In this document: positions 57,923 to 64,000 of the stretch, piece by piece
Numbering within the stretch: position 1 is the first letter of the stretch
Layout of the letters: each line of letters opens with the position of its first letter
DNA from: DATCLS01 sp035265325
GTDB taxonomy: Bacteria > Actinomycetota > Acidimicrobiia > Acidimicrobiales > VFJN01
Length of the DNA stretch: 64,000 nucleotides
Assembly: GCA_035265325.1 (NCBI GenBank)
Contig: DATFOS010000172.1
Span: 32,022-96,021, forward strand
Reading direction: 5' to 3'
Notes under the pieces: generated by a model
Databases searched by the model: none
Told to the model about the DNA's origin: nothing
What the model saw: the letters and a program-made list of their open reading frames with translations, nothing else
Position numbers and translations under genes: made by a program

Positions 57923-59442
57923 CGGCTTCCCTCCCCCTCCGCCGGGCCGGCGGCCGCGGGCTCGTACGTCCAGGCCACCACCGGGCCGGCCACCTCGACC
58001 ATGTGCGCCATCTGCCGCCCGTCCGTGCGGACGTCGGCGGCAGCGACCCGGGCGGGGGCCCCGGCCGCGACCCCGGCGGCGAGGAGGTCGTCGAGCCGGG
58101 CGGCGTGTTCCTCGGCCCCGAGCCCCGGCCCGTCGGGCGCCCACTGCTCGACCGGCAGGGCGACGCCCCACCGGGCCGCGGCCTCCACCACGGCCGCGGT
58201 CGCCTCCGCGGCGTCCCGCCCGGCGGGCGCGCCGGCACCGCCGGCACCGCCGGCATCGGGGGCATCGCCGGCGTCGACCACGGCCAGCGCCGGGCGGCCG
58301 GGACGGGCCCGGCGGGCCACGGCGACGCAGGCGGCGGCGAGGCCGTGCGCCCCGGCGCGGGCCGGGACGACGGCGCCGCCGAGCGCCGTGGTCGGGAACG
58401 TGCGCGCCACCCAGAAGCCGGCGGTCCCCGGGTCGGCGGCGACCAGCCCGCCGGCACCGAGCGCCCGCGAGTAGGCAAGCGTGACGCGGCTGGGCGGCAG
58501 CGGCCCGGCCACGGCCGTCCAGCCCTCCTGGGTCACGCGGGCGAGGTCGGGTCGAAGTGGCGGGACCTCGGGTACCGCCCTGCCGCGGCCGGGGGCGAGC
58601 GCCTCGGCGGCGGGCCCGAGCGCACCGGGGGCCAGGGTCACGACCGGGCACCCGTCCCACCCGCCGCCGGGGACCTCCCGCGGGTCGAGCCCGGCGGCGA
58701 CGAGCAGGTCGGCGTCCGCCAGGCCGCCCCGGGTGAGGTCCGCGGCCTGGAGCCCGACGGTCGCAAGGTGGTGCCGGCTGCGCCAGTCGAACACGCCCTT
58801 GGCGCCCCACGTGTTGAGCACGCCGAACCCGCCCGCGGCCGCCAGGGCGTGCAGGCCGGGGACGAGGGACGGCTCGGCCACGCCCGGCCCGACCAGCACG
58901 GCCGGCGCCCGGGCGGCGTCGAGGTGGGCCACCGCGTCGGGGCCCGGGGCCACCCAGCGGTCGACGGCCTCGGGGCGGGTGAGCCGGAGGCCCGACGCCG
59001 GCGCCGCCGGGTCGAGGGCGAGCCGGAGAGCGGCGACGCCGTCGGCCGCCAGCCGCTCGGCCAAGGCCGGCAAGCAGTCGACCAGCCCACCGGTGTCCTC
59101 GACGACCAGTGGGGCGGGTGCGGTCACTCCGGCCGGGGCCGGCCGCAGGGGCAGGACGCCGGGCGTCAGGGCGGCCCGGCGGTCGAGGACGGTGAGCGTC
59201 CCGTCGCCGGCGTGGACGGCGCACCGGGACCGGTGCACGAGCAGGTGGGCCTCGGCCAGCAGGCCCGCCACGGCGGGGTCGTCGGCGACGGCCACGGCGA
59301 GCCCGGCCAGCGGGCGACCGTACGTCGCCTCCACGCCGAGGAGGGCCAGCCCGCGCCCGACCACCCCACCGACGGTGGTGACCGCAGCCCCCGGCGGGGC
59401 GGCCGACTGCGGCCGCGCCGCCGCGGGCGGGGACGGGGTCAT
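57919..59442 (-). CDS. Acetolactate-synthase-like (ThDP fold) protein, degenerate
   Basis: This is a 507-residue, alanine-rich protein. GRGLALLGVEATYGRPLAGL resembles the start of ThDP-dependent enzymes. VLVGPGVAEPSLVPGLHALA to NTWGAKGVFDWRS resembles the central domain. The C-terminal domain (LVAADPGTAGFWVARTFPT) lacks a recognisable GDG-x(25)-NN thiamine-diphosphate motif, and no equivalent of the catalytic Glu is evident. Probably it is a non-catalytic or altered member of the acetolactate synthase/benzoylformate decarboxylase family. ATGA overlaps couple it to both neighbours. Confidence 0.66.
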   Translation of the reverse strand: MTPSPPAAARPQSAAPPGAAVTTVGGVVGRGLALLGVEATYGRPLAGLAVAVADDPAVAGLLAEAHLLVHRSRCAVHAGDGTLTVLDRRAALTPGVLPLRPAPAGVTAPAPLVVEDTGGLVDCLPALAERLAADGVAALRLALDPAAPASGLRLTRPEAVDRWVAPGPDAVAHLDAARAPAVLVGPGVAEPSLVPGLHALAAAGGFGVLNTWGAKGVFDWRSRHHLATVGLQAADLTRGGLADADLLVAAGLDPREVPGGGWDGCPVVTLAPGALGPAAEALAPGRGRAVPEVPPLRPDLARVTQEGWTAVAGPLPPSRVTLAYSRALGAGGLVAADPGTAGFWVARTFPTTALGGAVVPARAGAHGLAAACVAVARRARPGRPALAVVDAGDAPDAGGAGGAGAPAGRDAAEATAAVVEAAARWGVALPVEQWAPDGPGLGAEEHAARLDDLLAAGVAAGAPARVAAADVRTDGRQMAHMVEVAGPVVAWTYEPAAAGPAEGEGSR

Positions 59443-60989
59443 CGGGTCGTCGTCGCCTCCGTGGCGTGCCGGGCCAGGCCGGCCTTGAGGACCTTGCCCA
59501 CCTCGTTGCGGGGCAGGGCGTCGACCGGCTCGAAGCGGACCGGGACCTTGTACGGGGCCAGGTGGCGGCGGCAGTGGGCGGCGAGGGCCTCGGGCTCGGG
59601 TGTGGCGCCCTCCCGGCCCACCACGAAGGCCCAGGGCACCTCGCCCAGGCGGTCGTCCGGAACGCCGACGACGGCGGCGTCGGCGACGGCCGGGTCGAGG
59701 CGCAGGACCTCCTCCACCTCGGCGGGGAAGACCTTGAGGCCGCCGCGGTTCACCATGTCGGACAGCCGGCCCTCGATCCAGACGAACCCCTCGGCGTCGA
59801 TGCGGGCCATGTCCCCGGTGCGGAACCACCCGTCGGCACTCAGCCGGTCGCCCAGGTCGGCGCCCCCGGCGTAGCCGGCGGCCAGCGCCGGCGTCCGCAG
59901 CCACAGCTCGCCGGCGTCCCCGTCGGCGGCGTCGTGACCGGCCTCGTCGACGACCCGGGCCGTGACGCCGTCGTGGGGCCGCCCGATCGAGCCGAGCTTG
60001 TCCTCGCCGTGCTCGCGGGCGTCCGCGGCGTTCCAGCCGATGACCTCGCCGCCGATCTCGGTCTGGCCGTAGCTGTTGAGCACGGCGATGCCGAAGCGAT
60101 CCCGGAAGCGGCGGGCCTGCAGCGGCGACAGCGGGGCGGTGATGCTGCGCACGTAGCGCAGCGGGGCCAGGTCGCCCACCTCGTCCGGGGCGGCGTCGGT
60201 GAGCATCGCCATCGCCGCCGGCGGCAGGACGGTCGAGCGGATGCCGTGACGGCGGACGAGGGCGGCGAACGTCGCCGGCTCGAACCGCTCCATGAGCACG
60301 ACGGGTGCGCCGACCCGGAACGCGAACAGGACGTTGTAGATCCCTGCCCACAGCGACAGGGACACCGGCACGAGGTTGGGCATGGGCGCCCGGGCGGGAG
60401 CCGCCGTGGCGCCGCCACCGCTCGCGTTCCCACTCCCGCCCCGCAGCTTGCGGATCACGCCGTCGAGCAGGTCCGTCACCCCGGTGTGGGTGAGCAGGAC
60501 GGGCTTGGGGCGGCCGGTCGTCCCGGAAGTGAACTGCACGAGCGCCACGTCGTCGCCGCTCAAGGCCACCGGGACCGGCGGCCCCGGGCGGGTGGTCACG
60601 CCCCCCTCCCCCACCACGACGACCGGCAGGCCCGGGAAGCGCTCGGCCCCGGCGGCGTCCCCGACGGCGGCTCCCGGGGCGACGGAGGCCCGAACGTGGG
60701 CCACCTCGTCATCGGTCAGGCGGGGGTTGACCGGGACGTGGGTGGCCCCGGCCCGCCAGGTCCCGAACAGGGCGGCGACGGCGTCCGGGCCGTTGGGCAG
60801 CATGACGGCGACGCGGGACCCCGGCCGGACGCCGGCCGCCACCAGTGCGTCCGCCACCGCGGTGGCGCGCCCGCGCAGCGCGGCCCGGTCCCACGCCTCG
60901 TCCCCGGCGTGGACGGCCACGACAGCGCCGTCGTCGGCGGCGTCGCCGTCCGGCCCGTCGGGCGGGAAGAGCAGCTCGGCGAGGCTCAC
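59439..60989 (-). CDS. Acyl-CoA ligase (ANL superfamily)
   Basis: This 516-residue ligase has P-loop VQFTSGTTGRPKPVLLTH, NSYGQTEIGG, GRLSDMVNRGGLKVFPAEVE and catalytic Lys in NEVGKVLKAGL. The adenylation motif QTEIGG and the SDMVNRGG hinge differ from the two FadD3-type proteins, so a different acid substrate is likely. The start is GTG 60989, overlapping the stop of the fused hydratase gene (GTGA). A Gly/Ala-rich insertion lies near residues 185-200. Confidence 0.83.
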   Translation of the reverse strand: MSLAELLFPPDGPDGDAADDGAVVAVHAGDEAWDRAALRGRATAVADALVAAGVRPGSRVAVMLPNGPDAVAALFGTWRAGATHVPVNPRLTDDEVAHVRASVAPGAAVGDAAGAERFPGLPVVVVGEGGVTTRPGPPVPVALSGDDVALVQFTSGTTGRPKPVLLTHTGVTDLLDGVIRKLRGGSGNASGGGATAAPARAPMPNLVPVSLSLWAGIYNVLFAFRVGAPVVLMERFEPATFAALVRRHGIRSTVLPPAAMAMLTDAAPDEVGDLAPLRYVRSITAPLSPLQARRFRDRFGIAVLNSYGQTEIGGEVIGWNAADAREHGEDKLGSIGRPHDGVTARVVDEAGHDAADGDAGELWLRTPALAAGYAGGADLGDRLSADGWFRTGDMARIDAEGFVWIEGRLSDMVNRGGLKVFPAEVEEVLRLDPAVADAAVVGVPDDRLGEVPWAFVVGREGATPEPEALAAHCRRHLAPYKVPVRFEPVDALPRNEVGKVLKAGLARHATEATTTR

Positions 60990-62728
60990 CTCGCCGGCTC
61001 CCCCGCCGGCGCCGGCTCGGCCTCCTGCGGGCCCAACGGCTGCCACCGCGGCTCGCGCCCCTCGGCGAAGGCGGCCGGCCCCTCCGTCTGGTCGGGGTGG
61101 CCCCACACGGACACGAGGTCGCGGGCGCCGGACCGGCACGCCTCGGTGAGGCCGGCCTCCAGCGCACCCCACAGCGCCCGCTTGGTCGCCGCCATGGCGG
61201 CGGGCGAGTTCCGGGCGACCTTCTCGGCCAGCTCCTGGGCCGCCTCCCGCAGGCGCTCCGGCGGGTCGACGACCTCGCTGACCATGCCCAGTTCGTAGGC
61301 CCGCTGGGCGGACATGCGCTCGTGACGGCCGACGAAGGCCATCCGCATGACCGCCTCGGCCGGCATCTTGCGGATGAGCCCGATCGCCTCCAGCGACACG
61401 ACCTGGCCGACGGAGACGTGCGGGTCGAAGAACTGGGCGTCGGACGCGGCGATCACGATGTCGGCGTCGGCCACCCAGTGGAAGGCGCCGCCGGCGCAGA
61501 TGCCGTTGACGGCGGTGATGACCGGCTTGGTGACCTGCTGGTGCCAGGCGGTGAAGTGGAGGTCGAACTCCTCCATCGACCGCCGGTAGCGCTCCATCCC
61601 CAGGCCGTCGCTGGCGATCTGGCGGACGTCGACGCCGGTCTGGAACGCCCGGCCGTTGCCGGTGTGGACGATGACCCGGACCTCGGGGTCGGCGTCCAGC
61701 TCGCGCCAGGCTGTGGCCAGCTCCTCGCGCATGGTGGAGTCCATGGCGTTGAGCTGGTCGGGGCGGTCGAACACGAGCCACCCGACCGGCCCGCGCCGCT
61801 CGACCTGCAGCGTCGTGTACGTCGAGTACGAGCCCGGCGGGACGGTGTCGGTCACGGGGTCCTCCTGGGGGGTGGGCGGCGCCGGCGGGACGGGGGCCGG
61901 GCACCATCGACCCGGGCCGGGGCCGGAGACGTCGTCGGCCAGCGGCTCCCAGCGCGGCGGGCGCCGCTCGGCGAAGGCGGCCGGGCCCTCGGCCTGGTCG
62001 GGATGGCCCCACATGGCCACCGTGTCGAGGGCGCCGGCCCGGCAGGCCTCCGTGAGGCCGGCCTCGAGCGCTCCCCACAGCGTCCGCTTGCTGTGGGCGA
62101 GCGCGGTCGGCGAGTTGCGGGCGATGGCTTCGGCCAGGGCCTGGGCGGCCGCCTCCAGCTTCTGCGGGGCGACGACCTCGCCGACGATGCCCAGCTGGTG
62201 AGCGCGGTGGGCGTCCATCCGCTCGTGGCGGCCGGTGAGCGCCAGGCGGACGACCGGCTCCATGGGCGAGGTCCGGGCCAGGGCTATCGCTTCGAACGCG
62301 GTGACCTGCCCGACCGACACGTGGGGGTCGAGGAACGTGGCCGTGGAGGACGCCAGCACCACGTCGGCGTCGGCGACGAAATGGAGGCCCCCGCCGGCGC
62401 AGGTGCCGTTGACGGCGGCGATCACGGGCTTGCGGACGCCGTTGTGCCAGCCGGTCAGGCGCAGCTCGGCCCGGCGGGTGCGGCGGGACTGGAGCCGCAG
62501 GGCCTCGGGGTCCCGAGCGAGCTGGGCCACGTCGAGGCCCGTCTGGAAGGAGGCCCCGGCGCCGGTGTTCACGATGACGACGACGGCGGGGTCGGCGTCG
62601 AGCTCGGCCCAGGCCCGCTCCAGCTCGGCGAGCATGGTGGCGTCCATGGCGTTGCCCACCTCGGGCCGGTCGAACACGAGCCAGCCGACCGGGCCCCGGC
62701 GCTCCACCCGCAGGGTGGCGTAGCCCAC
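60986..62728 (-). CDS. Tandem enoyl-CoA hydratase fusion (two crotonase domains)
   Basis: One uninterrupted frame of 580 residues from GTG 62728 carries two homologous crotonase domains. Both begin TLRVERRGPVGWLVFDRP or TLQVERRGPVGWLVFDRP, contain ITAVNGxCAGG-type CoA loops, share FLDPHVSVGQV/FFDPHVSVGQV, and end HPDQxEGPAAFAE. A ~25-residue Pro-rich linker joins them. Inside the linker, CAGGAGG precedes GTG 61855, so the second domain may also be made alone (289 residues). It is 2 bases downstream of the acyl-CoA dehydrogenase stop; an in-frame GTG at 62770 would overlap that gene. Confidence 0.82.
   Translation of the reverse strand: MGYATLRVERRGPVGWLVFDRPEVGNAMDATMLAELERAWAELDADPAVVVIVNTGAGASFQTGLDVAQLARDPEALRLQSRRTRRAELRLTGWHNGVRKPVIAAVNGTCAGGGLHFVADADVVLASSTATFLDPHVSVGQVTAFEAIALARTSPMEPVVRLALTGRHERMDAHRAHQLGIVGEVVAPQKLEAAAQALAEAIARNSPTALAHSKRTLWGALEAGLTEACRAGALDTVAMWGHPDQAEGPAAFAERRPPRWEPLADDVSGPGPGRWCPAPVPPAPPTPQEDPVTDTVPPGSYSTYTTLQVERRGPVGWLVFDRPDQLNAMDSTMREELATAWRELDADPEVRVIVHTGNGRAFQTGVDVRQIASDGLGMERYRRSMEEFDLHFTAWHQQVTKPVITAVNGICAGGAFHWVADADIVIAASDAQFFDPHVSVGQVVSLEAIGLIRKMPAEAVMRMAFVGRHERMSAQRAYELGMVSEVVDPPERLREAAQELAEKVARNSPAAMAATKRALWGALEAGLTEACRSGARDLVSVWGHPDQTEGPAAFAEGREPRWQPLGPQEAEPAPAGEPAR
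61855..61867 (-). promoter_or_regulatory. Internal ribosome-binding site and GTG inside the fused hydratase
   Basis: On the minus strand CAGGAGG is followed after 5 bases by GTG (61855-61853), which opens VTDTVPPGSYSTYTTLQV, the natural N-terminus of a single hydratase. This suggests that the two domains were once separate genes and that the second is still independently initiated. Confidence 0.6.
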
Positions 62729-62730
62729 CG

Positions 62731-64000
62731 TCAGCTCCGCGGGACGTCGTGCCAGGGCGCGTCGCGCCACGGGTCAGGCTCGCGGGGCAGTCCGAGCACG
62801 CGCTCGGCCACGATGTTCTTGTTCACCTCGGTGGTGCCCCCCTCGATCGTGTTGGCGCGGCTGCGCAGCATCCCCTTCACCTCGAACGGAAGTCCGGCGC
62901 CGTAGGCAGCCGGCCCACCGGCGTCGCCGCCCCCTCCGGCGGCGTCCCACGCCATGGCGCCGGGGCCGAGCAGCGCGGTAGCGGTCAGCTGGATGCGCTG
63001 GTTGAGGTCGCCCTGGTGCACCTTGCCGATCGAGCTCTCCGGGCCGGGCGCCCGGCCGGCCCGCAGCCCGGCGCGCACGCGCTCGTTGGTCCAGCGGCGG
63101 ACCCTCTCCTCGGCCACGAGGGCCACGACCCGCTGACGGACGAGCGGGTCGTCCCAGCCACCCGGGAGGCCGGCGGCGGACCGGGCCCGCGCCAGGCCGA
63201 CGAGCCGGGCCGCCCCGGAGCCGCCGATGCGGTCCACGCCGCCCGAGCCGGCCCCGGACACCATCTGGCGCTCGCCCGACAGGGTGGCGTTGGCCACCCG
63301 CCAGCCGTCACCGACGGCCCCGACCCGCTGGTCGTCGGGCACCCAGGCGCCGTCGAGGAACACCTCGTCGAAGTCGACCTCGCCCCCGATGTGGCGCAGC
63401 GGGCGCACGTCGACGCCGGGCTGGTGCAGGGCGACGAGGAAGTAGGTGATGCCGCGGCGCTTGGGGAGTCCGGGGTCGGTGCGGGCCAGCAGGACGCCGT
63501 AGTCGGCGAGGTGCGCCCACGTGGTCCACACCTTCTGGCCCGTGACGCGCCAGCCGTCGCCGTCGCGCTCGGCCCGGGTCGCCAGCGAGGCCAGGTCCGA
63601 GCCGGCGCCCGGCTCGCTGAAGAGCTGGCACCACGCCTCGGTGTTGCGCACGATCGGCGGCAGGTACCGCCGCCGCTGCTCCTCGGTCCCGTGGGCGAAC
63701 AGCGCCGGGGCAGCCAGGTTGAGGCCGAGCGGGTTGAGCCTCCCGAGGTTGAGCGGGCGCAGCTCGGCCTCGACCGCCCGGGCGGCGGCGGGCGACAGCC
63801 CCAGCCCGCCGTAGTCCACCGGCCACGTCGGCGCCACCAGGCCGGACGCCCCGAACACCGGGTACCAGGCCTTGTAGTCGGTGCGGGAGCGGACCTCCCG
63901 CACGGCGGCCGGCCCGCCACGGGCCGCGGCCTCCCGCCACGCCGCGGGCACGTGCTCGGCGGCCCAGACCCGGGCGCGGGCGGCGGCCACCTCGGGCGGG
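62731..64000 (-). CDS. Acyl-CoA dehydrogenase, 5' end outside the window
   Basis: This open frame enters from the right edge and gives at least 419 residues. It contains LVAPTWPVDYGGLGLSP, WCQLFSEPGAGSDLASLATR, GQKVWTTWAHLADYG, and the C-terminal GGTTEVNKNIVAERVLGLPREP, typical of the longer FadE proteins in sterol and terpenoid catabolism. A GTG at 63990 is the last possible internal start, but the frame stays open to the edge (PPEVAAARARVWAAEH), so the true start probably lies beyond. It heads the visible part of the leftward operon continuing with the fused hydratase and ligase. Confidence 0.85.
   Translation of the reverse strand, partial: PPEVAAARARVWAAEHVPAAWREAAARGGPAAVREVRSRTDYKAWYPVFGASGLVAPTWPVDYGGLGLSPAAARAVEAELRPLNLGRLNPLGLNLAAPALFAHGTEEQRRRYLPPIVRNTEAWCQLFSEPGAGSDLASLATRAERDGDGWRVTGQKVWTTWAHLADYGVLLARTDPGLPKRRGITYFLVALHQPGVDVRPLRHIGGEVDFDEVFLDGAWVPDDQRVGAVGDGWRVANATLSGERQMVSGAGSGGVDRIGGSGAARLVGLARARSAAGLPGGWDDPLVRQRVVALVAEERVRRWTNERVRAGLRAGRAPGPESSIGKVHQGDLNQRIQLTATALLGPGAMAWDAAGGGGDAGGPAAYGAGLPFEVKGMLRSRANTIEGGTTEVNKNIVAERVLGLPREPDPWRDAPWHDVPRS

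Noticed and set aside
1..64000. tRNA, rRNA, CRISPR arrays, insertion sequences, prophage or plasmid signals
   Set aside because: No transposase, integrase, repeat array or RNA-gene-like sequence was recognised on either strand; the regions look like ordinary chromosomal catabolic and stress clusters.

Overview
The window is very GC-rich with gene-dense, short-gapped operons and frequent GTG starts and ATGA/GTGA/TGATG overlaps. Protein similarities point to an actinobacterium. The steroid-ring genes resemble mycobacterial/rhodococcal ones, but they are arranged and regulated differently, which fits a non-mycobacterial lineage such as Acidimicrobiia (inference). I saw no rRNA, tRNA, CRISPR array or transposase.

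Region A (about 1-21.7 kb) is a steroid-nucleus catabolic cluster. It holds meta-cleavage lower-pathway genes in the order hsaE-hsaG-hsaF, a fadD3-like CoA ligase flanked by two SDR genes, and hsaD-hsaC-hsaA (meta-cleavage hydrolase, extradiol dioxygenase, flavin-dependent hydroxylase). MarR- and IclR-type regulators follow. A C/D-ring (HIP) block comes next: fadA6-like thiolase, an Rv3549c-like SDR, ipdF, fadE30 and ipdC. The region ends with a catalytically depleted MaoC protein, a KstD-like flavoprotein and a ketosteroid-isomerase-like protein. Together these would oxidise ring A, open it, cleave it to pyruvate and propionyl-/acetyl-CoA type products, and begin C/D-ring degradation. No KstR/KstR2, hsaB, echA20 or ipdAB lies in the window.

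Region B (about 22-39.9 kb) is a hypoxia/dormancy island. It encodes a DosR/DevR-like response regulator and a DevS-like kinase whose single GAF domain keeps the haem-ligand histidine. It also holds five proteins with universal stress domains (two fused to GNAT or zinc-finger domains), a CBS protein, two pyridoxamine-oxidase-fold proteins, lactate dehydrogenase, a ribosome-hibernation factor fused to a DksA-type zinc finger, and a cupredoxin-multicopper oxidase fusion. Four DosR-box-like palindromes sit upstream of these genes: two perfect GGGACC-N2-GGTCCC sites and two sharing the identical sequence GGGCCGAAGGTCCC. They tie most of the island into one predicted regulon.

Region C (about 39.9-64 kb) is a second CoA-thioester catabolic region. 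It has two CaiB/BaiF CoA-transferases, three acyl-CoA dehydrogenases, three acyl-CoA ligases, SDRs, enoyl-CoA hydratases (one an in-frame tandem fusion), a Rieske oxygenase, an HMG-CoA-synthase/OB-fold fusion, a thiolase broken by a frameshift, a GntR regulator and several apparent pseudo-enzymes. Its substrate cannot be read from sequence; a terpenoid/steroid-type compound is plausible. The last acyl-CoA dehydrogenase runs off the right edge.
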